Source: Akkermansiaceae bacterium
GTDB taxonomy: Bacteria; Verrucomicrobiota; Verrucomicrobiia; Verrucomicrobiales; Akkermansiaceae
Reading direction: 5' to 3'
DNA length: 5,623 nucleotides
NCBI GenBank assembly: GCA_029288115.1
Contig: JARFPV010000506.1
Location: 1-5,623, forward strand
This document shows, in pieces, positions 1-5,317 of the stretch. A program made the translations under genes and the position numbers. The notes below the pieces were generated by a model. That model saw nothing but the letters and a program-made list of their open reading frames with translations, made no database searches and was not told where the DNA came from. Numbering within the stretch: the first letter of the stretch is position 1; each line of letters begins with the position of its first letter.

Positions 1-35
1 CCGCAGAAGCAGTCAATCCCGACAGGAGCAAATGA
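1..35 (+). CDS. Possible 3' end of an upstream gene (partial)
   Basis: The third forward frame is open from the window edge and reads AEAVNPDRSK before a TGA at 33-35. That TGA overlaps the ATG of the following mini-ORF as ATGA, the usual arrangement for translationally coupled genes. The other two frames are also open here (one runs to a TAA at 43-45), so the frame choice rests only on the overlap. The product cannot be named from ten residues. Confidence 0.25.
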   Translation, partial: AEAVNPDRSK

Positions 36-94
36 AGATAGGTAAGTGGCTTTTTTATCACGTTGGAATAGGTTGTGTGTTTTATGCTTGGTAA
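32..94 (+). CDS. 20-residue hydrophobic mini-ORF, possibly a small membrane peptide
   Basis: The peptide reads MKIGKWLFYHVGIGCVFYAW and stops at TAA 92-94. An AGGAG sits 4 nt before the ATG, the clearest Shine-Dalgarno match in the window, and the ATG overlaps a TGA in another frame (ATGA). After a basic start (K2, K5) the peptide is almost wholly aromatic and hydrophobic, which would suit one short membrane segment. It could be a complete small protein coupled to the gene before it. It could also be the first part of a longer membrane protein cut off by rearrangement, since the DNA that follows carries no recognisable gene. I do not recognise a family. Confidence 0.35.
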   Translation: MKIGKWLFYHVGIGCVFYAW

Positions 95-294
95 TCGTCG
101 CAGCTAACGATGTCAACCGCATGCACCCGAACCGCAACATCATTTGCGTCTTCGTGACAAACGATGAGGTTATTCGGTGGTGAGGTCATGACGATTAACA
201 TATACTGATGGACGACGTTGGTTCTGTCCGCTCTTTGGCAGCTTGGAAAGCGGCTTGCTGGCCGGTTTGTCAACCCATGAGAGGATGCTCACGG
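95..294. other. Stretch without a supported gene
   Basis: No convincing coding region is visible. A minus-strand frame ending at 82 could encode 35 residues from an ATG at 187-189, with codon use that is not absurd. It has no ribosome binding site, no family resemblance, and overlaps the mini-ORF. No strong terminator, promoter or RNA gene was seen here. Confidence 0.5.
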
Positions 295-528
295 TCATAT
301 TGGGAATGCCACCTCAAACCTGAGGTGGCGAACACCCTGGATACTCGACCGACTGGCATCGGCTTTCTTGGGCAATCCGGTCATGTGGCATTCCATTATT
401 CGGAAGGCGGAAAAATGCCCGCACCCCAGGTGACTCTGCCGAGGCGAACGCAGCCCCCAACTTCCCAAGACCCAAATGTCTGGCTTTTTATCTTCCAACA
501 GCTTTAAAAGAGCATCATTTCCAGTCAT
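295..528 (-). pseudogene. Probable truncated gene start downstream of the 73-aa gene
   Basis: A minus-strand ORF starts at 528, 4 nt after the stop of the 533-754 gene, which is operon-like spacing. Its first 15 or so residues (MTGNDALLKLLEDKK) look like a normal amphipathic protein start. From about residue 16 it becomes low-quality sequence rich in Cys, His, Ser and Arg and runs through an inverted repeat. As I recall, small proteins like the upstream one are often followed by a nucleotidyltransferase-like gene whose N-terminus has a similar helix and then a hydrophobic strand ending in G-S. The residues VLGS here faintly recall that. I infer that only the first few dozen bases of such a gene remain and the rest was replaced. 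It could instead be a chance ORF. Confidence 0.3.
303..394. repeat. Nested inverted repeats with two alternative foldings
   Basis: Positions 308-316 (GCCACCTCA) and 321-329 (TGAGGTGGC) form a perfect 9-bp stem with an AACC loop. The sequence GGAATGCCAC at 303-312 is also perfectly complementary to GTGGCATTCC at 385-394, so the left arm can pair with either partner. The longer pairing encloses about 72 nt. There is no T-run after either stem, so a terminator role is unlikely. It may be the edge of a small repeat element that broke the gene starting at 528. Confidence 0.6.
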
Positions 529-532
529 CAGT

Positions 533-754
533 CTAAATCATCTCAAGACGACGGCGCAGTTCTGCCTGTTGCTCCTCGGCGTTAAAATCAGGGAATTGAT
601 TACGGATTCCCATCATCGTCCAACTACAGGCATCTTCAAACAGGTCGGCACCTGCCAGAAATTTTTCGGCAAGCGACATACGCCGAGCCTGAGCGACTTT
701 GGTGTCATAGCAGGCTTTGGCTTCCTGCATGATTTGCTCGGAGGTCGTTTGCAT
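533..754 (-). CDS. Small helical hypothetical protein, 73 aa
   Basis: The product is charged and predicted largely helical, with a SLAEKFLAGADLFEDAC segment (about residues 27-43), a MMGIRNQFPDF segment (47-57) and a C-terminal EEQQAELRRRLEMI (60-73). The pattern of AEKF, a helix with an acidic residue, GIR..P(D/E) and a closing ELRRRL resembles small proteins I recall from Planctomycetota, Verrucomicrobiota and cyanobacteria, often encoded just before a nucleotidyltransferase-like gene, with unknown function. No signal peptide or membrane segment is visible. The next gene would start 4 nt downstream (528) but appears truncated. It is divergent from parC, with 179 bp between the starts. No clear Shine-Dalgarno precedes the ATG. 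Coding status is inferred from protein-like composition and the recalled resemblance. Confidence 0.62.
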   Translation of the reverse strand: MQTTSEQIMQEAKACYDTKVAQARRMSLAEKFLAGADLFEDACSWTMMGIRNQFPDFNAEEQQAELRRRLEMI

Positions 755-885
755 AGGTAGAATCTACTCTTCGAGGGAATAATTTCCATGCGAATAAAAG
801 GGTTCAGGCACACAGGGTGATCAAGATGACATGGGAGCGTCATTCCAAATCCACCCTTGCATCGTTGCTTAGGATTGCTTAAGTA

Positions 886-905
886 TGCCGAGTCGCCTCT
901 CGGCA
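886..905 (+). promoter_or_regulatory. Stem-loop in the parC leader
   Basis: TGCCGAG (886-892) and CTCGGCA (899-905) form a perfect 7-bp stem with the 6-nt loop TCGCCT, ending 28 nt before the parC ATG. The following sequence is pyrimidine-rich (runs of C and T) but has no uninterrupted T-run, so it is not a classic terminator. It could be a leader structure or a small repeat. The rest of the 755-933 intergenic region shows only weak promoter-like hexamers that I would not call. Confidence 0.4.
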
Positions 906-933
906 ACACCCTTTTCCCCTTTGATTCCACCCC

Positions 934-2934
934 ATGGACGAACTTGATTTCACAGAGCCTGACGATTCCGCCGAGCACCAGAGCCTGGGCGATATGTATT
1001 CGGACTACTTCCTGGATTACGCCAGTTACGTTATCATGGAACGTGCCGTTCCGCATTTGGCGGACGGGTTGAAGCCTGTGCAGCGCCGGATATTGCATTC
1101 AATGCGTGAGCTGGAGGACGGTCGCTACAATAAGGTGGCGAACGTTGTGGGCAACACGATGAAGTACCACCCGCACGGTGACACATCCATTGGTGATGCC
1201 ATGGTGCAGCTGGGGCAGAAAGAGCTGTTAATTGATACCCAGGGAAACTGGGGGAATGTGCTGACGGGTGACAAGGCGGCGGCACCGCGGTACATCGAGG
1301 CGCGTCTCACACCATTTGCACTTGAGGTTGCCTTCAATCCAAAAACGACCGAGTGGACACGCAGTTATGACGGTCGGAACAAGGAGCCGGTCACGCTGCC
1401 GCTTAAGTTCCCGCTGTTGTTAGCCCAAGGAGTGGAAGGCATTGCCGTGGGTCTCGCCTGCAAGATGCTGCCGCATAACTTTATTGAATTGTTAGAGGCG
1501 TGTATTCAGGCGCTGAGGAAAAAACCATTCGAGCTGCTACCCGATTTTCCGACGGGTGGCATCATGGATGCGAGCAACTACAACGATGGCTTGCGTGGTG
1601 GCAAAATCAGGGTGCGTGCCGAGATTCAGATTGAGAAAAAGCGTGTCCTGCGCATTACCCAGGTGCCGTATGGTGTCACCACAGGCGGGTTGATGGACAA
1701 CATTGTCGCAGCCAACGAGAAGGGTAAGATCAAGATATCCAAGGTGGTGGATAACACCGCGGCCGAGGCTGACATCCTGGTGCACTTGCCGGCGGGAGCG
1801 GATCCCGAGGTGGCGCGTGACTCGCTGTATGCGTTCACCGACTGCGAAGTGTCCATTTCCCCGAATGCCTGTGTCATTCACGAAGGTAAGCCACGCTTCA
1901 TGGGGGTGACTGAGATCCTCAAGCACTCGGCGAACCAGACCAAGGCGCTGTTGAAAATGGAGCTCGAGATCCGGCTTGGTGAGCTGAACGAGAAGTGGCA
2001 TTTTTCTTCGCTTGAGAAAATCTTTATCGAGAACCGGATCTACCGCGACATCGAGGAGTGTGAAACGTGGGAGGCGGTGATCGAGGCGATCGACAAGGGG
2101 CTGAAGCCGTTCAAAAAACTGCTCAAGCGTGAGGTCACCGAGGAAGACATCGTCCGGCTCACAGAAATCAAGATCAAGCGGATTTCCAAGTACGACAGCT
2201 TCAAGGCTGACGAGGCGATCAACAAGTTGGAGGATGAGATTGCCGAGGTGGAAAAACATCTCAAGCAACTCACACGCTACGCGGTCGCCTACTTTAAAAA
2301 CCTGATCAAGAAATACGGCAAGGGCCGTGAGCGCCGCACCGAGATCAGCACCTTTGACGTGGTCGACCGCACCCAGGTCGTTGCTGCGACCGAAACGCTC
2401 TACGTCAACCGCAAGGACGGATTTGCCGGCTGGGGGCTGAAGAAGGACGAGACCGTTGAGAAGTGCTCGAAGATTGACGACATCATTGCCTTTGATGGCG
2501 AGGGTGTGATGCGTGTTAGTAAGGTTTCGGACAAGGCATTCGTCGGCAAGCGCGTCCAGCACATTGCCGTTTTCCGCAAGGATGAGGAAAAAGTCTACTC
2601 GATGATCTATCGCGACGGCCGTCAGGGCGCGGTTTATGCGAAGCGGTTCAAAGTGGGTGGTGTGACCCGTGACAAGGAGTACGCTCTGACCAAGGGAACC
2701 AAGAACTCACGCGTGCTCTACTTTGCCGTGCACGATACGGAAGAGGAAAGCGCTGAGAATGTGGTGCTCGTTCTTCTGAAGCCGGCACCCCGATTACGCA
2801 GTCTGTCGCGCTTGTTCAGCTTTGGTGAGCTCGCCATCAAAGGACGAGGCGTCAAAGGAAACCTGGTGACCAAACATGCCGTTGACCGCGTGGTGCGGGC
2901 CCCGAAGGATGGTGGTGATCTGGAGCTGGAGTAG
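934..2934 (+). CDS. parC: DNA topoisomerase IV subunit A (ParC-like, 666 aa)
   Basis: This is the DNA-cleaving subunit of a type IIA topoisomerase, which acts with an ATPase subunit (ParE) to decatenate and relax chromosomes. The breakage-reunion domain starts at about residue 25 (YFLDYASYVIMERAVPHLADG), then DGLKPVQRRIL (44-54). The quinolone-pocket helix KYHPHGDTSIGDAM covers 77-90. The active-site tyrosine is Y120 within AAAPRYIEARL, preceded by the conserved R119. A block reading RNKEPVTLPLKFPLLLAQGV (148-167) is typical of the Bacteroidota/Verrucomicrobiota form. Helical and coiled-coil sequence occupies about 350-480, and a reduced C-terminal pinwheel region about 490-666. At 666 aa it is shorter than E. 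coli ParC (752) or GyrA (875). No GyrA-box (QRRGGKG) is present, which favours topoisomerase IV over gyrase. The start is chosen because the conserved N-terminus follows directly, though the ATG lacks a Shine-Dalgarno. No parE lies in the window. Confidence 0.96.
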   Translation: MDELDFTEPDDSAEHQSLGDMYSDYFLDYASYVIMERAVPHLADGLKPVQRRILHSMRELEDGRYNKVANVVGNTMKYHPHGDTSIGDAMVQLGQKELLIDTQGNWGNVLTGDKAAAPRYIEARLTPFALEVAFNPKTTEWTRSYDGRNKEPVTLPLKFPLLLAQGVEGIAVGLACKMLPHNFIELLEACIQALRKKPFELLPDFPTGGIMDASNYNDGLRGGKIRVRAEIQIEKKRVLRITQVPYGVTTGGLMDNIVAANEKGKIKISKVVDNTAAEADILVHLPAGADPEVARDSLYAFTDCEVSISPNACVIHEGKPRFMGVTEILKHSANQTKALLKMELEIRLGELNEKWHFSSLEKIFIENRIYRDIEECETWEAVIEAIDKGLKPFKKLLKREVTEEDIVRLTEIKIKRISKYDSFKADEAINKLEDEIAEVEKHLKQLTRYAVAYFKNLIKKYGKGRERRTEISTFDVVDRTQVVAATETLYVNRKDGFAGWGLKKDETVEKCSKIDDIIAFDGEGVMRVSKVSDKAFVGKRVQHIAVFRKDEEKVYSMIYRDGRQGAVYAKRFKVGGVTRDKEYALTKGTKNSRVLYFAVHDTEEESAENVVLVLLKPAPRLRSLSRLFSFGELAIKGRGVKGNLVTKHAVDRVVRAPKDGGDLELE

Positions 2935-2941
2935 GTAGAGG

Positions 2942-2967
2942 GTAGGGTCGCGTATCCCTACGCGACC
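2942..2967 (+). repeat. REP-like GTAG hairpin just after parC
   Basis: GGTCGCGTA (2946-2954) and TACGCGACC (2959-2967) form a perfect 9-bp stem with the loop TCCC, starting 11 nt after the parC stop. It is immediately preceded by GTAG (2942-2945), the tetranucleotide usually found 5' of REP hairpins. A competing fold pairs GTAGGG (2942-2947) with CCCTAC (2956-2961). No T-run follows, so if it ends parC transcripts it is not a canonical intrinsic terminator. It could protect the mRNA 3' end. Between this hairpin and 3120 I see no gene or other strong signal. Confidence 0.6.
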
Positions 2968-3129
2968 GGCTGATTGCAAGTGGCGACAAGTCGACAGATA
3001 GATTAGCTCAAACCCCGATTGAATACCTCAAACATCCGGTTTTCCGGGGACACAAAACCCTGCCATCAAATACCCCTGAGGCTTCTGAGGGAAATAATGC
3101 ACCATTTTTCACAACAATCCTTGACGTAA

Positions 3130-3155
3130 GAACAGTATTAATGAACACTGTTCAT
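3130..3155. promoter_or_regulatory. Operator-like 15-bp palindrome with an extra half-site
   Basis: ATGAACACTGTTCAT (3141-3155) is a perfect odd-length palindrome (TGAACA, C, TGTTCA plus flanking A/T). A further GAACA half-site at 3130-3134 lies 13 bp upstream, and GAACAGT (3130-3136) is the exact inverse of ACTGTTC (3147-3153). A TTGACG hexamer at 3121-3126 could be a -35 element, but no good -10 lies at the right distance. GAAC/GTTC half-sites recall LexA-type operators, but the spacing here (3 bp between GAAC and GTTC) does not match the Gram-positive LexA box (4 bp). A regulator cannot be assigned. Confidence 0.4.
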
Positions 3156-3326
3156 ATGAATAAGATCACCCTTGTCACTCGTTCTGTTGTTTTGTCGCTG
3201 AAAACCTTCGCCTGTCACATCCTCTATCGACTCCGGGGCGAGAAATACAATCCCGATCCTGGCCCACAATGGCAGCAGCTCGAGCTGCCGTTTACCCGCA
3301 CACCTGTCAGGCGCTGGAATCGGTGA
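3141..3326 (+). CDS. Possible 61-aa hypothetical protein
   Basis: The ORF starts inside the palindrome at 3141, with an alternative ATG at 3156. It encodes a basic N-terminal part (MNKITLVTRSVVLSLKTF, perhaps a short amphipathic or hydrophobic helix) and a C-terminal GEKYNPDPGPQWQQLELPF segment that looks protein-like rather than random. There is no good Shine-Dalgarno. It ends 37 bp before the composite repeat. I do not recognise a family. In favour are sensible codon use and the operator-like palindrome at its start. Against are its length and lack of known homology. A longer minus-strand ORF over the same bases mostly reads the repeats and is considered spurious. Confidence 0.37.
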   Translation: MNTVHMNKITLVTRSVVLSLKTFACHILYRLRGEKYNPDPGPQWQQLELPFTRTPVRRWNR

Positions 3327-3411
3327 GTGTTGGTTTGCCAAAGGGCAAGTCCGCCAAGGGGAATACGGGTGTGATTTTTCCCGGTGTTTCTTGTTGGAAT
3401 CTTTCGTGTAC

Positions 3412-3433
3412 GGAGCGCGGACTTGCAGTCCGC
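3412..3433 (+). repeat. REP-like unit, copy 1
   Basis: GGAG (3412-3415) is followed by one base and then GCGGACT-TGC-AGTCCGC (3417-3433), a perfect 7-bp stem with a 3-nt loop. The tetranucleotide plus hairpin has the form of REP sequences mobilised by REP-associated tyrosine transposases. No such transposase is in the window. Confidence 0.6.
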
Positions 3434-3483
3434 ATCTCCCTGTCACCCGAAGGATGTGCCCGCATGACGCACGACAGGAAGCT

Positions 3484-3505
3484 GGGGACTGCAAGTCCCC
3501 ACTCC
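3484..3505 (-). repeat. REP-like unit, copy 2 (inverted)
   Basis: Read on the minus strand it is GGAG, one base, then GGGGACT-TGC-AGTCCCC, matching copy 1 at 19 of 22 positions. Two of the three differences are at paired stem positions (C to G and G to C), so the stem is kept by a compensatory change. The third is the spacer base. This implies that the hairpin is under selection or was copied from a diverged family. Confidence 0.6.
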
Positions 3506-3573
3506 ATAATAACGCTGGGAAAAAACCACACCCATTCATTGGACATCGGTATTCAGTTGACTAGAGTAGGTGC

Positions 3574-4164
3574 ATGATACGGATCCTGTTTTGCGCAATC
3601 CTGCTGACGTTCGTGTTTCCAATGGACGCGGAGGCTGGCAAGTGGCTGGCATACGAATGTGAGCTGCTGGAGGATAAACATTTTGATGGCGACAGCTTCT
3701 GGGTGAAGACCGACCGAAAGAGCACCTACGTCTTCCGTTTATACGGAGTGGATTGCCCGGAAACTGACGATCGGTTTCCGGATCGTTTGGCTGTGCAGGC
3801 AAAGGATTTTAAAGTGCCGCAGAAGGATGTAGTGAAGTGGGGTGAGAAGGCTAAAAAGTTTACTGAAAAATTCCTCAGGAGAAAATTCACTGTCTATACG
3901 CGAAAAGAAAAGGCGCGAGGAGCCGGAGAAAAAATCAGGTATTATGCCATTGTCGTGAATGCCAAAGGTGAACGTCTTGACGAGGCACTGGTCAAAGCTG
4001 GCCTTGCCCGGGTTTTCGGTTTTCACGCCGAGTGGGATGAGCCGTTCTGGGGCGAGGCAAAGCTCAATCTTTCACGCAAATGTGATAGGTTTGATTTTGA
4101 GCGAAAATTAAAACGTCTTGAGAAAAAAGCGCAAAATGCGGAAGAGGGAGTTTGGGAAAAGTAG
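3574..4164 (+). CDS. Secreted thermonuclease-family (SNase-like) protein, 196 aa
   Basis: A staphylococcal-nuclease-fold phosphodiesterase, expected to cleave DNA and/or RNA in a calcium-dependent way outside the cytoplasm. Residues 1-21 form a signal peptide: Arg3, then a hydrophobic core to about residue 16, with AEA-G as a likely signal peptidase I site after A21. There is no lipobox cysteine. The catalytic set of the family can be placed: D40 in DGDSF (D21 of the S. aureus enzyme), R55, D60 and E63 in FRLYGVDCPE (R35, D40, E43), and R122 in KIRYYAIV (R87). The LDEALVKAGLARVF segment (135-148) and the closing EEGVWEK are also typical, so the protein looks complete. An insertion between about residues 64 and 95 is longer than in the staphylococcal enzyme. 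The start is supported by the signal peptide directly after it. A weak AGTAGG precedes the ATG. Its stop lies 3 bp from the convergent transposase stop. Confidence 0.93.
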   Translation: MIRILFCAILLTFVFPMDAEAGKWLAYECELLEDKHFDGDSFWVKTDRKSTYVFRLYGVDCPETDDRFPDRLAVQAKDFKVPQKDVVKWGEKAKKFTEKFLRRKFTVYTRKEKARGAGEKIRYYAIVVNAKGERLDEALVKAGLARVFGFHAEWDEPFWGEAKLNLSRKCDRFDFERKLKRLEKKAQNAEEGVWEK

Positions 4165-4167
4165 CAA

Positions 4168-5127
4168 CTATATTGTTGAGTAATATTTTTTTGCTCTGGA
4201 ATTGAGTAAAATCAGCAGTTTTCTAGCCACGGCGACGAGGGCTACTTTCGCAGGCTTTCCTTTCTCTCGAAGTGTCTGGTAAAAGTCTTTGAGCTGCGGA
4301 TGGCATCTCGCAGCAACAACGGCGCACTGGTATAATGCGCATCGAACTCGCGTCCTTCCACCTTTGATTCGTCGCTGGCCTCTCATCTTTCCGCTGTCCC
4401 AGTTCATCGGTGCCAGGCCTGCCAATGTGGCAATTTTTTGACGGTTTGTACGGCCCAGCTCGGGAAGTCCTGTGAGTAATGCCAGAGCTCCCCGCTGGGC
4501 TACCCCTGTCTCCTTTTGCAACTCGGCGTATAGCCCGGCACTCTTTTTGTCCGACTGGATTTGATTTTCCAGCTCCTCAAGGTAGCTGTCGATGAGGTCA
4601 GTGAGATAGGCGATCGTGCTCCTTATTTCCTTCAGGATACCAACTTCGCGATAGTGATGGAGAGTGGCCTTCTGAGAGGCCCTTGCTTCGATGAGACTAC
4701 GTAACCGGCTATGCCACTGCATGCTGGCTTCACGGGAGATCCAGGTCGATTCAAGAGGCTTCAAGTCCTCGCGTTCCTCGATGAAACGGGCGATCACAGC
4801 AGCATCGATGATGTCTGTTTTAGCAAGCAGGTTGTGACTTCTGGCAAAATCACGAACCTGGCGTGGATTAAGCTCACACACTTCATGGTTTTCTAACAAT
4901 GCAGCTTTGACGAGATAATGATGGTAGCGACTGGTCGCTTCACATCCGAATCGCAGAGTCCTGCCGGAGCCGTCCTGAAGTTTGTCGATGAATAGCCTGA
5001 TGTCCTCCGGGCTGTTTTCAATCTGGTAATGGTGGCCGTCGGCAAAGAAATCGACTTTGTCTTTGGCTACATCGGCACCTATGTAAAAGGTGTCGTGGTT
5101 TGTGTTGGTTTTTGGTATGTTTTGCAT
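4168..5127 (-). CDS. IS110-family transposase (DEDD recombinase, 319 aa)
   Basis: A bridge-RNA-type recombinase that excises and inserts its element. The RuvC-like DEDD domain is at the N-terminus: D19 in YIGADVAKDKVD, E63 in GCEATSRYHHYL, and D105 and D108 in LAKTDIIDAAVIARF. A long helical, coiled-coil-like region follows (about 130-205). The C-terminal Transposase_20 domain spans about 210-310, with LTGLPELGRTNRQKIATLAGLAP and then DSGKMRGQRRIKGGR. S245 in that last motif is the likely nucleophilic serine. Length and all key residues are normal for the family, so the enzyme looks intact. The start at 5127 is the only ATG upstream of the first motif in a suitable place, and no Shine-Dalgarno is visible. 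The gene converges on the nuclease gene. Expression would come from the structured upstream region or, in a circular intermediate, from a promoter formed at the joined ends. Confidence 0.95.
   Translation of the reverse strand: MQNIPKTNTNHDTFYIGADVAKDKVDFFADGHHYQIENSPEDIRLFIDKLQDGSGRTLRFGCEATSRYHHYLVKAALLENHEVCELNPRQVRDFARSHNLLAKTDIIDAAVIARFIEEREDLKPLESTWISREASMQWHSRLRSLIEARASQKATLHHYREVGILKEIRSTIAYLTDLIDSYLEELENQIQSDKKSAGLYAELQKETGVAQRGALALLTGLPELGRTNRQKIATLAGLAPMNWDSGKMRGQRRIKGGRTRVRCALYQCAVVAARCHPQLKDFYQTLREKGKPAKVALVAVARKLLILLNSRAKKYYSTI
4170..4192 (+). terminator. Weak AT-only hairpin with T-run after the nuclease gene
   Basis: ATATT (4170-4174) can pair with AATAT (4182-4186) around a 7-nt loop, followed by an uninterrupted T-run to 4192. 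The stem has no G-C pairs, so it would be a poor intrinsic terminator. It also lies within the last codons of the transposase on the other strand. No better terminator separates the two convergent genes. Confidence 0.22.
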
Positions 5128-5157
5128 GGTTCAATAATTTGGTGTTGACGGGAAAGC

Positions 5158-5254
5158 CCCTCATTCCAAATCATTGTCTCCGCCTTGTGTACGAACACCG
5201 TGGTTGGTTTCAATTTGGCCACGCGTTCAGGCAACTATCCGAAAGGAATGAGGG
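5158..5254 (-). ncRNA. Candidate bridge RNA segment upstream of the IS110 transposase
   Basis: On the transposase strand, CCCTCATTCC (5254-5245) pairs perfectly with GGAATGAGGG (5167-5158). Inside, GAAC (5228-5225) pairs with GTTC (5196-5193) and CGTGG (5223-5219) with CCACG (5203-5199), leaving a 15-nt apical loop. Between the two stems is a large internal loop of 16 nt on one side (5244-5229) and about 25 nt on the other (5192-5168). Known IS110 bridge RNAs come from this side of the gene and place their guides on the two sides of such internal loops. The 16-nt side contains ATAGTTGC, which also occurs at the transposase 3' end. The full RNA would probably extend upstream towards 5322. This is inference from pairing done by eye. 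Confidence 0.38.
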
Positions 5255-5289
5255 AGGCGACAGGAGTGCTCACTCTACTTTACGATTCG

Positions 5290-5317
5290 CCATCATCCGG
5301 CCTCGGCCGGATGATGG
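5290..5317. repeat. Perfect 13-bp-arm palindrome
   Basis: CCATCATCCGGCC (5290-5302) and GGCCGGATGATGG (5305-5317) are exact inverse complements separated only by TC, giving a very stable hairpin with an effective CTCG loop. CGAT (5283-5286) and ATCG (5319-5322) could add an outer stem. No T-run follows on either strand. It may be the 5' stem-loop of the IS110 RNA or a chromosomal palindrome next to the element. Confidence 0.7.

Larger units (their letters stand above)
3363..3533. repeat. Composite inverted-repeat element (BIME/MITE-like)
   Basis: The outer arms are GGGTGTGATTTTTCCC (3367-3382) and GGGAAAAAACCACACCC (3517-3533), which are inverted copies differing by one substitution and one base of length. 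Inside lie two inverted REP-like hairpins (3412-3433 and 3484-3505). The centre has further short pairings: CCTGTC 3439-3444 with GACAGG 3473-3478, and GTGC 3456-3459 with GCAC 3469-3472. The whole element can fold into one long branched structure. It has no coding capacity. The left arm plus its flank (ATACGGGTGTGATTTTT) recurs at 5528-5546 on the other strand. Confidence 0.65.
4164..5260 (-). mobile_element. IS110-family insertion sequence (ends approximate)
   Basis: The element is defined by its transposase. IS110 elements normally have no terminal inverted repeats or clear target duplications, so the ends cannot be read directly. The transposase 3' side has almost no room before the nuclease stop (3 bp), whereas the 5' side has long non-coding, structured DNA, as in IS110-group elements with the RNA-coding end upstream of the gene. 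The sequence GCAACTAT occurs at 4164-4171 and again at 5231-5238, so the right end may lie near 4164. The left end may be anywhere from about 5240 to 5400. Confidence 0.6.

Noticed and set aside
208..507. 99-codon plus-strand frame
   Set aside because: It runs through the inverted repeat, has no ribosome site, no recognisable motif, and low-quality composition. It also overlaps the better-supported minus-strand reading.
840..851. 12-bp direct repeat TCATTCCAAATC, also at 5161-5172
   Set aside because: About one 12-bp match is expected by chance in a window of this size, and the flanks do not match.
857..885. Possible promoter TTGCAT, 17 bp, TAAGTA before parC
   Set aside because: The -10 matches poorly and the region contains other equally weak hexamers.
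1537..2562. 341-codon open frame on the minus strand inside parC
   Set aside because: It is antisense to a strongly conserved gene. The predicted protein is a Leu/Val/Asp-rich mirror of parC codons with no family features, and long antisense frames are common in such codon usage.
3138..3539. 133-codon minus-strand frame covering the repeats before the nuclease
   Set aside because: It reads straight through both REP-like hairpins and the outer inverted repeats, and its composition (Cys, Arg, Pro, Ser) looks non-coding.
3539..3567. Possible promoter TTGGAC, 17 bp, TAGAGT before the nuclease gene
   Set aside because: Only three and four of six positions match, and it would place the transcription start on the ATG itself. 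This is too weak to annotate.
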